A stretch of 20,399 bases of DNA. It comes from Hermodarchaeum sp048939595 (GTDB taxonomy: Archaea > Asgardarchaeota > Hermodarchaeia > Hermodarchaeales > Hermodarchaeaceae). Shown here piece after piece: positions 7,055 through 14,600 of this stretch (position 1 is the stretch's first letter; every line of letters begins with the position of its first letter). The translations under genes and the position numbers were made by a program. Location of the stretch: contig JBHLPI010000030.1 of the NCBI GenBank assembly GCA_048939595.1, positions 1 through 20,399 of the forward strand. Direction: 5' to 3'. The notes under the pieces were generated by a model. The model did not search any database and was not told the DNA's origin. It saw only the letters and a list, made by a program, of their open reading frames with translations.

Positions 7055-7837
7055 CTAGTCAGTGTCGCGAACAGCTTTTGCGAGGCGGTCAAGCAGTTGA
7101 TTTCGTTTGCGTTCGTAGAAGGTCTTGGTTACTTTGCCATCCCTGTATTGGAGTTCCAAGGCGCCAAGGAGGTCTAAAACAGCCTGCTTTTCTATTTCGG
7201 TTTCGCTGAGGAGATCAACCGGTGGTACATCTGAAGTTTTCTCGTCTTGGTGCACAGCTCGACGATGTTGATAGACAGTAATTACTTCAGTGTCCAGATC
7301 ATCAAGTCGGGATTGAAACTGAGATTCCGCCTCTTCTGGAGTCTTGGATGAAGCAACCAAATCCTTATGAATGGCTATTGCTGTTGAACGATTTTTTAGA
7401 AGGGGGATTAACCAACTGGGAATATTAGGATACAAAAGATCGATGTCGTCAACATTATCCCCGGTTGCAGTCACTTCATCTGACAACGAGGAAGGCGATT
7501 GGGGGTTATGGTCCAAGGGTGTATATGAGGGACGCCGCCATCGACGCTGTCGACTACGTAAGCGACGCCGATGTTTCCTTTGAATGAGATATAATGCCCC
7601 ATTGATGATGAGAATTGCTCCGAGGATTCCACTTATGAGAAGAAATACTATTCCAAACACTAGAAGGCTTAGGTACAGATCATAAATTGTATATTGGTAG
7701 ATGGAGGCCGAAGACAGGAAAAATAGCCCACATATCAGGCAGGTCAGGAAACCGAGGATTAGGTAAACTCCTGAGGAGAGTTGGTCTAGCCAGCGATGGG
7801 GTACTCTGATAGATCTTGGGTCCCGATGGTAGAGCAC
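7055..7837 (-). CDS. Two-helix membrane protein with C-terminal helical hairpin motif, function unknown
   Basis: I do not recognise a named family. Two membrane helices (about 22-44 and 53-85) are joined by a short Tyr-rich loop (SIYQYTIYDLY) and followed by a strongly basic stretch (88-102, KHRRRLRSRQRRWRR), which places the remaining 160 residues in the cytoplasm. The C-terminus (about 223-255) is helical: LELQYRDGK, then TFYERKRNQLL. The same pattern ends the protein at 11316-11987, so the two look like paralogues flanking the mannosidase block. The start is GTG 7837. A GATATAAG TATA-like box lies about 45-51 bases upstream. A GGAGGT sequence near 7862-7867 is too far away (about 24 bases) to serve this GTG as a ribosome site. 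Confidence 0.8.
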   Translation of the reverse strand: MLYHRDPRSIRVPHRWLDQLSSGVYLILGFLTCLICGLFFLSSASIYQYTIYDLYLSLLVFGIVFLLISGILGAILIINGALYLIQRKHRRRLRSRQRRWRRPSYTPLDHNPQSPSSLSDEVTATGDNVDDIDLLYPNIPSWLIPLLKNRSTAIAIHKDLVASSKTPEEAESQFQSRLDDLDTEVITVYQHRRAVHQDEKTSDVPPVDLLSETEIEKQAVLDLLGALELQYRDGKVTKTFYERKRNQLLDRLAKAVRDTD

Positions 7838-7881
7838 CGGATGGTTAGTAATAACCTCTAAACCTCCAAGCTAATCTAGTC

Positions 7882-7888
7882 TTATATC
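7882..7888 (-). promoter_or_regulatory. TATA-like box of the 260-aa two-helix protein gene
   Basis: The minus strand reads GATATAAG within 7881-7888. It is about 47 bases before the GTG start and predicts a leader of roughly 20 bases. Assigned by composition and spacing. Confidence 0.4.
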
Positions 7889-7926
7889 CACATATTCTTT
7901 TGCTCAACTTTTGAAATCACTGTTTT

Positions 7927-8197
7927 CTAGGACCTAACAGCGCCGGTGTGGACCAGTACTAAGATGACGAGTTGTATTACGCCGACGAATATTGTTAAGA
8001 ATGCGAGGAATCGTAGATAACTAGCATAACTGATAAGATATGGAATATAAAAAGCTGCGAGATTTAAGAAATACCACCCAACCGTTAGACAAATGACAAT
8101 ACCGATTAGTAGGGAGAGGAATACCCATGGATAAATACGCCTTTCAATCCGCGAATATACTATTTTAGCCTCTGAGCTGATTGCTTTTCGCTTCCAT
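7927..8197 (-). CDS. Small two-helix membrane protein, needs a one-base shift after its ATG
   Basis: The minus strand from 8199 down to the TAG at 7927-7929 is open for about 90 codons and encodes two convincing membrane helices (about residues 22-46, PWVFLSLLIGIVICLTVGWY, and 60-83, FLTIFVGVIQLVILVLV), separated by a Tyr-rich loop (YIPYLISYASY). The frame contains no ATG, GTG or TTG before the second helix. An ATG at 8197 lies one base out of phase; skipping one A of the AAAA run in codons 4-5 joins it to the frame and gives an 89-aa product starting MEAKAISSEAK. A TATA-like TTTATTTAA sits about 22 bases before that ATG. The loop and helix layout resembles the 260-aa protein next door. This fills most of the 409-base gap 7838-8246. 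It may be a real gene, an unusual start or a sequence error. Confidence 0.55.
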
Positions 8198-8214
8198 TCA
8201 CTCTAATGAATCCG

Positions 8215-8224
8215 TTAAATAAAG
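8215..8224 (-). promoter_or_regulatory. TATA-like box of the small membrane gene
   Basis: The minus strand reads CTTTATTTAA about 18-27 bases before the ATG at 8197. This close spacing predicts a leaderless or nearly leaderless transcript and so supports the ATG as the start. Confidence 0.4.
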
Positions 8225-8246
8225 CAGTTTTCGTTTAGGCGTATTC

Positions 8247-11204
8247 CTAAGCCTTTGAACTGCTCTTTAATTGTAGTTGAAGTGTGCGAATTTGAAAGGG
8301 GGAGAGTAAGACTGTTATCTGTTTCGGAGTGGACCTTGCTAGAGAGATTGGTTCAAGTTGTTTTTCGGCTAAATCGACTAATGCGGCTTGCCTAATTGAA
8401 AAGATGGAAGAGATTTGGACTTTTGAGGAGCTGCCGTTTGTATTGTAGAAGCGCAAAATTGTGGAATCAGTTTGTTCACCTTTCTTGAGGCAGCTGAAGG
8501 TACAGGTTTCAGGGGAAATCGAAAGGAAATGCTGGGAAGGTGGTGAAAGCCCTCTTGTGGCTCTGTGTAATTGAATGGCTTTCAGGGGAGTGATATAAAG
8601 TTGGGTGTCTTGGCGAGTAGTGGGGGTCTTCCAAGTTCCTTCATGAGGTATAATTGAATAATTCGCATAATACTGTCCAAGGCATTGCGCTCTGTTTGTA
8701 ACCATTGGTGGACCAGCATGACCTCGACGTGTTGTAAGGTCATCACAAGAAAGCCAACCGATGGACCGAAGCAATGTTAAGGCGATGGTACGATGCGGAT
8801 CTTCAAGGACTTCGTATTCAGGGAGTCCACGAGTTGTGATGAGTAGACCTTGTTGGTCATCAGTGACATCGAGGAAGGTTTGGAGGGCATGAGTAGTCGT
8901 GGAGTCCTCAAACCACCCCATAGCTTTGCCAGGAACCTTGGGCTGTTTGAGAATTGAGGTGAGATAGTATTCCATCATCATGGGATACAGCTGGGCGTCC
9001 CACTCTTGTGGGGCAGGTCCTAGAGGTCTTTCGGTCACGTGGAAAGGAGTATCTCCCCATGCTGTTTTTGTATGAATACCCGTTGGGAACAGAACTCGGA
9101 GGCGGTGGTCTTTTGCCCTATTCTGTATTGTATGTTGTATATCTATCCGTGGTGAATTCGAGGTGACTGTGATTAGAGTATGAATTGTAAGAGTCGTAGT
9201 TTTCGAGCTGCGGCGCCTTCGGGTTTTATGGGCCATTTTTGGCACTTTAAGCTGCATTTGAACTTCCAGGGTAATGGAAACCGGTCCTTCTTCAAGAAGC
9301 CGAACCTTGCTATGTATTTTGTCTTGGTTGGTTATCCGTTGATCTTGGTGGGGTGGGCAGAAATTGTATTCATCCCCTACATCGCCGGTGTCCTCAAACA
9401 TTAAGAGGTTCTGATAAGTCTTATTGGTGGGTTTATGATGCAGGTTGAGGGTTCCTGTTTTTGTGGAAATTTGAAGTTGAATGAGGGGATTTTCGATGCT
9501 ATAGATTTCACCGCTCTGCTGCACCTTCAGTTCGGATTTTTGTGATAGGCGGGAATCGGTTCTGTCAGTTGTTAGATAATAGGTTGAATAGCCGAGACTG
9601 GGAATAGCTTCAGCACAGAAGGTAATCATAATTTGGTTTGTTTTATCTGGCAACCGAGGTTCTCCTTCATAAAGCCGAGGTAATGTGTGGAAATCAAGTA
9701 GGGATTGAAAGGATGAATCCAGATTTTGGGCGGGGATCATCTGGAATTGAATCTGTTCTCCCGTAGCTGTATAAAGGGCTAGTTGAGTCTTTTTATCCGG
9801 TGAAAACGGGAGGTTGAGGAGGATTCGGATTACACCCGAAGCAGCCCAAGGATGTGGGTTGAATACACGAAAGGTTGCAATGGGAGGTTGGGGAAGTTCA
9901 GTTGATGGACTTGAATTCGTGTGGGTATTGATATAGTGGATAGCTTCGGCGAGGAGTTGATGCCCGAGTTGTTGACTCCAAGTAAAACGGCGTTCCATAT
10001 CTTCGTGAGTAGCATCGACACTGCAACCACAAATTGAATCATGTGGGTGATTTTGTAGAAGAAGCTGCCACGCTCGCCGTAAAGGAATACTCGGATATTG
10101 TGCCCCTAGCCACCACGCAATAGTTGAAAAGGGTTCCACCCATCTTTCGAGCAGTTGCTGGGTTGAGAAATTCTGTTGTTTCAGATATAACCGAGTTGAA
10201 AATACTCCAGGAAGAATAGGAATATACTTACTGGCGTGCTGCTCCCCTTCAATTACTGGTAATTCCGCTAGATTCACTTCGTTTTCAATGATGTCGAAGT
10301 ATTCTTTGAATGTGCCATGCTGAACTGTGACTCCTTTGAGCTCATTGATGAAGTCGGCGAAGAGCTGATCAATGAACGGACTCAGTTCATCGATTCCTGT
10401 TACTTCTTTTTCAATAGGGCTTTTCCCGAAAGCTCCGAGTAGTTGGGAAACGGTCCTGCCTTGCAGTATATCATCAGAGTGGAACCGTTTGTTTATCTCA
10501 CGAATCAATTTGGGGAGATATGATTGTGGAGGGAGATGGTCGCTTCCGTTCATAAGAAGGGCGGCAGAACTGGTTCCTCGGAGAGAGAGGACATTTAGAG
10601 GCATAAGAATTTGTGCAAGTGCGGCATCTACCGAATTAGGCAGGTTTGCAGCTGTGGAGTAACTTGTACGTAGATGGACGAGAAGAACTTCTGAACCGTC
10701 TGGTGCCCGCCATCGAAGTTCGGTAGGAAGTGTCTTTCCATGGTCTTCTAGCCCACGCCACCAGACGCTTTTGTTAATATCGAACCCACGAAGAATTTGA
10801 GGAAGCTGGGCAATATGGCCAAAGGCATCTGGCACATAACCAATAGCCATTACATCGCCAAATTCACTAGCCAGTTGCCTACCAAAGAGTAGATTCCGAA
10901 TGAGCGATTCACCACTGACGAGGAACTCATCAGCCAAAACATACCAAGGACCAATCTGGATGCGATTCTGTTCAATGAGTTGCTTGAGCCGGAAGCGATT
11001 TTCTGGACGTAGCTCTAAATAATCTTCTAAGACGATCGTCTGCCCATCTAAGTTAAATCGCAAATAATCTGAGTTGCTTTCCATAAGTTCGATGAGCTGA
11101 TCCAAGGTCTTCACCAATAACCATCGAAACTTTTCAAAGGGAAGATACCATTCCCGGTCCCAGTGCGTGTGACTAACAAGAATAACTTTTCGAAGTGATG
11201 GCAT
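8247..11204 (-). CDS. GH38 alpha-mannosidase, mannosylglycerate hydrolase (MngB)-like
   Basis: Glycoside hydrolase family 38, retaining and zinc-dependent, releasing alpha-mannose from mannosyl compounds. The N-terminal catalytic domain shows SHTHWDREWY (metal ligands His14 and Asp16), GYVPDAFGH (nucleophile Asp126), MNGSDHLPPQ (219-228) and NHPHDSICGCS (metal ligand His388). Further on, DTGDVGDEYNFCPP, KDHRLRVLFPT, GLPEYEVL and TLLRSIGWLS correspond to segments I recall from E. coli MngB. At 985 residues it is somewhat longer than MngB (about 880), with an insert around 262-320. There is no signal peptide or membrane helix, so it acts in the cytosol. Start ATG 11204, with GGGTGG 6 bases upstream. 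Mannosylglycerate (an osmolyte), glycan-derived oligosaccharides or lipid-linked mannose are all possible substrates. Confidence 0.93.
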   Translation of the reverse strand: MPSLRKVILVSHTHWDREWYLPFEKFRWLLVKTLDQLIELMESNSDYLRFNLDGQTIVLEDYLELRPENRFRLKQLIEQNRIQIGPWYVLADEFLVSGESLIRNLLFGRQLASEFGDVMAIGYVPDAFGHIAQLPQILRGFDINKSVWWRGLEDHGKTLPTELRWRAPDGSEVLLVHLRTSYSTAANLPNSVDAALAQILMPLNVLSLRGTSSAALLMNGSDHLPPQSYLPKLIREINKRFHSDDILQGRTVSQLLGAFGKSPIEKEVTGIDELSPFIDQLFADFINELKGVTVQHGTFKEYFDIIENEVNLAELPVIEGEQHASKYIPILPGVFSTRLYLKQQNFSTQQLLERWVEPFSTIAWWLGAQYPSIPLRRAWQLLLQNHPHDSICGCSVDATHEDMERRFTWSQQLGHQLLAEAIHYINTHTNSSPSTELPQPPIATFRVFNPHPWAASGVIRILLNLPFSPDKKTQLALYTATGEQIQFQMIPAQNLDSSFQSLLDFHTLPRLYEGEPRLPDKTNQIMITFCAEAIPSLGYSTYYLTTDRTDSRLSQKSELKVQQSGEIYSIENPLIQLQISTKTGTLNLHHKPTNKTYQNLLMFEDTGDVGDEYNFCPPHQDQRITNQDKIHSKVRLLEEGPVSITLEVQMQLKVPKMAHKTRRRRSSKTTTLTIHTLITVTSNSPRIDIQHTIQNRAKDHRLRVLFPTGIHTKTAWGDTPFHVTERPLGPAPQEWDAQLYPMMMEYYLTSILKQPKVPGKAMGWFEDSTTTHALQTFLDVTDDQQGLLITTRGLPEYEVLEDPHRTIALTLLRSIGWLSCDDLTTRRGHAGPPMVTNRAQCLGQYYANYSIIPHEGTWKTPTTRQDTQLYITPLKAIQLHRATRGLSPPSQHFLSISPETCTFSCLKKGEQTDSTILRFYNTNGSSSKVQISSIFSIRQAALVDLAEKQLEPISLARSTPKQITVLLSPFQIRTLQLQLKSSSKA

Positions 11205-11253
11205 CCGAAACCACCCTTAGAGGGCGAGTTGATAGTATGAATGTGGTTCCTTG

Positions 11254-11264
11254 ACTTATACTCT
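11254..11264 (-). promoter_or_regulatory. TATA box of the mannosidase gene
   Basis: The minus strand reads GAGTATAAGTC about 50-60 bases before ATG 11204, giving a leader of roughly 30 bases that includes the GGGTGG site. The mannosidase therefore probably has its own promoter rather than relying on the gene upstream. Confidence 0.5.
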
Positions 11265-11315
11265 TGTGATATTCGGAACTGCAGTCACTCTATCCTGAAT
11301 TCTTTTCCTTCGTTT

Positions 11316-11987
11316 CTACAAAGAATCTGAATGCCCATCTAACTTTTCATCGATGCGGGCAATGGTTCGAAGAAGCTGCCGACGTTTACGAGTATAATAG
11401 CTAGGTGCAAGAGTCTTCTTCCCACGCTGAAGGACTAATGAAGCCAAGAGTTTATTCGCCACACTTCGTTCGATAAGGAGCTGTTCTAGGGTCCGTGTAG
11501 GTGACTCGTATGTTGTCGAGATCATAAGAAGGTTAGCATTCAATTCTTCGATTGTGGCTTCTAACTCTGGTAAACGGCGATGAATCATACTAAGGGGGAG
11601 CAGAGGAGGATCCATTGAATCGTAATCGCGGGGAATGGATACTATTTCACCTGACTCAGTACGAATGGTTGGCCATACTTGCGTGGGGGTTGTCTCATCC
11701 CAGTGTATTACTTCATGATATGGAAGAGTCTCTGATGGTGGCCCTCGAAATCGAAGGCGATCAAGTAATTGCTCACGGTAATCATCATCCACAGCAAGTG
11801 GAATAACGACAAGTGCGAGGGCAATAGCAATAATGAAAACTATCCCAAAGACCCAAATTTGTTCTCCAATAATAGGCCCCGCTGCTGCTATCCAAATAAT
11901 GACAAAAACAGAAATGGGTATGATCAGAACACAGGCAGCCCACCAACTTCTTGTGTTACTAGTAGCTGGTGACGCAGGTTCATCCAT
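11316..11987 (-). CDS. Two-helix membrane protein, paralogous C-terminus to the 7055-7837 gene
   Basis: No named family recognised. I place the start at ATG 11987 because GGTGAGGG lies about 8 bases upstream; the in-frame ATG at 12023 has no ribosome site. The 223-aa product has helices at about 15-38 and 43-66, a cytoplasmic remainder with a Pro-rich linker, and a helical tail (about 180-218) with LVLQRGKKT and SYYTRKRRQLL. Aligned without gaps to the tail of the 260-aa protein downstream, it shares LQ, Y, RKR and QLL. Both lie around the mannosidase gene on the same strand, so a common membrane function is plausible but unproven. Confidence 0.8.
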   Translation of the reverse strand: MDEPASPATSNTRSWWAACVLIIPISVFVIIWIAAAGPIIGEQIWVFGIVFIIAIALALVVIPLAVDDDYREQLLDRLRFRGPPSETLPYHEVIHWDETTPTQVWPTIRTESGEIVSIPRDYDSMDPPLLPLSMIHRRLPELEATIEELNANLLMISTTYESPTRTLEQLLIERSVANKLLASLVLQRGKKTLAPSYYTRKRRQLLRTIARIDEKLDGHSDSL

Positions 11988-12094
11988 TGGGAATTCCCTC
12001 ACCGATAAATGAGGGCTAATCATTGATATGTGTTTTCAATGAAGATGGGACTCAATTTCACATCCAAAGCAACCTAGGATACGGAGAACGGCAT

Positions 12095-12105
12095 CTTTAC
12101 TTATC
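12095..12105 (+). promoter_or_regulatory. Weak TATA-like box for the 83-aa gene
   Basis: TTTACTTATCC in the divergent gap 11988-12170, about 66-76 bases before ATG 12171. No other clear plus-strand promoter is visible in this gap. Confidence 0.25.
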
Positions 12106-12170
12106 CGGAACCCTCTCTGCCTTTTAGTAGCCACAAAGTGAATCAGTTCTTGGTGGAGGAATCACTTAAA

Positions 12171-12422
12171 ATGACACAACTCATCCAACCGCAAGCAGAA
12201 TCCGATCATATTCTCTGGGAAGTGCTCCGCGAATTACAACCCCATCGGGATCCCAATCAACACCCTGCTATGCTTCGTGCTAGTCAGGTGCAACGGCTCC
12301 GCCCCTTGCTTGATTATGCTTGTCGACTTCATTGGCGAGCAGGTCCAACAGAAGAAGGAAAAGCAGCCTTGAAGCGTTTTGTCTACAGATTTCTTAGCGG
12401 GGATATCCCGTTTTACGACTAG
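12171..12422 (+). CDS. Small hypothetical helical protein, 83 aa
   Basis: I do not recognise this protein. The start is ATG 12171 because a strong ribosome site, GGTGGAGGA (12152-12160), lies 10 bases before it; an in-frame GTG at 12138 is upstream of that site and unlikely. The sequence is predicted mostly helical and soluble, with basic residues (QVQRLRPLL, KAALKRFVYRF) and a short acidic end (DIPFYD). It is the only plus-strand gene between 1105 and 14094 and stands alone, convergent with the PLD gene. The size and charge would allow a small nucleic-acid- or protein-binding factor, but no motif supports that. Confidence 0.65.
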   Translation: MTQLIQPQAESDHILWEVLRELQPHRDPNQHPAMLRASQVQRLRPLLDYACRLHWRAGPTEEGKAALKRFVYRFLSGDIPFYD

Positions 12423-12441
12423 GTTTGTGTTTCAACCATTG

Positions 12442-12494
12442 CTCAAAAGAAGGTTTGAGGAGAGGATGCCCAACCGCTGGAGGGTCTCCTCTCC
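12442..12494. terminator. Hairpins between convergent genes, possible bidirectional terminator
   Basis: Two inverted repeats overlap by one base in the 96-base gap between stops: CTCAAA (12442-12447) with TTTGAG (12454-12459), and GGAGAGGA (12459-12466) with TCCTCTCC (12487-12494). The second encloses an inner CCC/GGG pairing. There is no long T-run on either side, so a terminator or RNA-stabilising role is inferred mainly from the convergent context. Confidence 0.4.
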
Positions 12495-12518
12495 TTAGAC
12501 ATTCATCAGTTATCCAGT

Positions 12519-13838
12519 TTATTTCTTTAGATAGCGGTTATAGATCCAGCCCCCCACGATAACAACGACTACAATTATTACACCGATAATGATGTATTCG
12601 AGGGGAATGGGTTCTGGAGGTGGCGGTGTTGTGGGGGTTCCAAGATATTCGCCAGCTTCCCAATCCCATTGAAAGATTTGAGTGAAATAGTTGGCGACTC
12701 CTGAGTGCGAAATGATAACACCTGCTTCTCGATTTTCACTTACGGATTCATTACTCCAATTTATACTCGATATTAGAACACGTTGGTTATCGGCAATGAC
12801 TCCTTTATTGTGGGTCCAACCGAAATAGGTCTGATTTGTGAAGGCTACTTGTACACCATTAGCCAGTAACATATCGGCGACAGCTTGCATTCCTGAACTT
12901 CGATTGTCTAGCATCACTCGACAAGTCACACCACGAGCTGCTGCGGCAATTATCGCATCGTTGAACTGATTAGGTGACCCATCCCAGTCGATTTTAGAAT
13001 ACATTTGTTGTACATCTAAGGTTGAGGTTGCACTATCAATGAGGGCAACAATTGGGGGAATACACTCATTCGGCGACACTAATGATGTTATAGTCATAGT
13101 TCCTGTGAAGGTTTGGTTATTGAATGGAGCGGGATATGGGCCAGTGTAAGTTGCATCAGAAAGATAATCATAATCCCCACCATCTTGGAGGTAAGGTGTC
13201 GCTGCGGCTACATCATCAGCAAACACGTTGAGGAAGTATTTCACAACTTCGGGATTCCGAATCGCTACCCCCCATTCACGATTGCCATCACTGTTAATTG
13301 GAGGAATTCCTGATTTCGCCCAATTGGCACTTTGCACAATTACAACTTCTCGGTCGATGATAATAAACTTCGAATGGTCGAAGTTTAGATCCGACCGGGA
13401 ATAATAGGCCTGCACATGGGCTCCATAGCCAGGAAGACTCGAGATGTTAAAGAGAGAGGCATGGGTCCAATGATTTTCAGATGCACTTGCCCATTTTCTG
13501 GATACAATGACCTGGATATTCATGGTCCCATTCCGACCAAGTGCTTCAGTAAATTCCCGGAGAAGAAATCCATTGCTTATAGCATACATTTCCATTAGGA
13601 TCTCTTTCTGAGCTGACTGAAGATAATTAAGAGTCACATCATATGAAGTATCAGGAGATGAATAACATTCCACAGTAGCAGATCCGGTTGTTGTGTTAGC
13701 GACAAATTCCCCGATTTGCGCTCGAGTAATCGGTGGAAGAGTTGTTGTATCCATTGGTACCAAGACAGGTTGAATGAACACAACCATGCTCAGGAAGGCA
13801 ACAATAGCAAGTAATCGAAACATGTTAGAACGTTTCAT
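12519..13838 (-). CDS. Surface-anchored phospholipase D family protein with two HKD motifs
   Basis: PLD superfamily enzyme exposed outside the cell. Numbering from ATG 13838 (439 aa): signal segment 7-27 after MKRSN; first HKD motif HSKFIIID (155-162), followed by SANW; second HKD motif HNKGVIAD (343-350), followed by SSINWSNES; then a Pro-rich spacer (TPPPPEPIP) and a C-terminal helix about 413-432 ending in RYLKK. Both His-Lys-Asp sets are complete, so the two-domain active site should be functional. The family includes phospholipases, nucleases and transferases; the substrate cannot be told. The frame is open up to GTG 13910, but that codon lies upstream of the TATA box, so ATG 13838, which opens a proper signal sequence, is chosen. 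Single gene. Confidence 0.9.
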   Translation of the reverse strand: MKRSNMFRLLAIVAFLSMVVFIQPVLVPMDTTTLPPITRAQIGEFVANTTTGSATVECYSSPDTSYDVTLNYLQSAQKEILMEMYAISNGFLLREFTEALGRNGTMNIQVIVSRKWASASENHWTHASLFNISSLPGYGAHVQAYYSRSDLNFDHSKFIIIDREVVIVQSANWAKSGIPPINSDGNREWGVAIRNPEVVKYFLNVFADDVAAATPYLQDGGDYDYLSDATYTGPYPAPFNNQTFTGTMTITSLVSPNECIPPIVALIDSATSTLDVQQMYSKIDWDGSPNQFNDAIIAAAARGVTCRVMLDNRSSGMQAVADMLLANGVQVAFTNQTYFGWTHNKGVIADNQRVLISSINWSNESVSENREAGVIISHSGVANYFTQIFQWDWEAGEYLGTPTTPPPPEPIPLEYIIIGVIIVVVVIVGGWIYNRYLKK

Positions 13839-13894
13839 AGTAACACAATTCCTGTTAAGCCTAGAACACTTTTGCAGATTCTGGCACATTTTCC

Positions 13895-13903
13895 TATTAT
13901 AAT
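13895..13903 (-). promoter_or_regulatory. TATA box of the PLD-family gene
   Basis: The minus strand reads ATTATAATA about 57-65 bases before ATG 13838, predicting a leader of roughly 35 bases. It lies between the two candidate starts and so decides for the downstream one. Confidence 0.5.
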
Positions 13904-14051
13904 CTATCACCTTTTCCTAGATTTTCGGATTAGAACACGACAAAACCCAATATTTGGGAAATTCGCGATTGTTTCGTGATTTAAAGCCCTAGTCTTCTTG
14001 TGTTAAAATCTCGTGAAAAGTTGAAATAGGATGCAGGGAGTATATTGAGTA

Positions 14052-14059
14052 CTTTATAG
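14052..14059 (+). promoter_or_regulatory. TATA box of the 160-aa gene
   Basis: CTTTATAG about 35-42 bases before GTG 14094, predicting a transcription start near 14080 and a very short leader that contains AAGGTGA. Assigned by sequence and spacing. Confidence 0.5.
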
Positions 14060-14093
14060 AGGTAGCGTTTCAAAAATCGAAAAGGTGACGATT

Positions 14094-14576
14094 GTGGCAA
14101 AAGAGCTCAAATATTCCTATTCTCACTTCCCACCCGCTGAAAAGGCGTTCAAGTGTCTTGTGGGTCGGTTACACTTGCAGGTCCGCGAAGAGGACATGGG
14201 AGGCGGCCTTAGAGCATATAATGAAGATCGCAGTTTTATAATGCAGTTGCAAACTCGAGTAACTGAAAGGGGAGGAATGACTGTAGAAGTGCATATTCGT
14301 GTCCCCAAAGACGAGCTTATTTCAGATGTAGTTGCTTGCTTTGGTGAACCTGAAAGGGAACGGAAAATGGCACCAACAGCGAAAGATTTTGCTAAAGTTA
14401 TATTGGTAACTGAAATGAAAGAAGATGCAGAAGCTTTTGTGGCAGATGTGTGTGCACAAATGGATATCACCGCTGATCAGTTCGGAAATTATAGGGCAAT
14501 GGTCATTACAACCGCGGGCCTTCCCGGAGCTTCTAAGGAAATTAAAGATGCGGCAAAGAAACTAAAAACCCTTTAA
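14094..14576 (+). CDS. Hypothetical cytosolic protein, about 160 aa
   Basis: I do not recognise a family. The start is taken as GTG 14094 because AAGGTG (14082-14087) lies 6 bases upstream; GTG 14085 is inside that site. The product begins MAKELKYSYSHFPP and has no membrane helix or signal. Two alternating strand/helix parts are visible: a beta-rich first half (GRLHLQVREEDMGGG, RSFIMQLQTRV, MTVEVHIRVP) and an alpha/beta second half (FAKVILVTEMKEDAEAFVADV, AMVITTAGLPG). There is no metal-binding or nucleotide-binding motif. It is a single gene with its own promoter, and its stop is 24 bases from that of the convergent zinc-finger gene. Confidence 0.75.
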   Translation: MAKELKYSYSHFPPAEKAFKCLVGRLHLQVREEDMGGGLRAYNEDRSFIMQLQTRVTERGGMTVEVHIRVPKDELISDVVACFGEPERERKMAPTAKDFAKVILVTEMKEDAEAFVADVCAQMDITADQFGNYRAMVITTAGLPGASKEIKDAAKKLKTL

Positions 14577-14600
14577 CGGCTCATTGGTGATTTAGATAAA

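Noticed and set aside
8215..8245. Hairpin TTAGG/CCTAA behind the mannosidase as an intrinsic terminator
   Set aside because: The stem is only 5 bp and there is no clear T-tract directly after it.
13839..13910. Longer N-terminus of the PLD-family protein from GTG 13910
   Set aside because: That start lies upstream of the TATA box, and the extra residues would bury the signal sequence; ATG 13838 opens a normal signal peptide.
13946..13958. Inverted repeat CCCAA-TAT-TTGGG between divergent genes
   Set aside because: It is short and occurs once; it may be an operator, but nothing beyond symmetry supports it.
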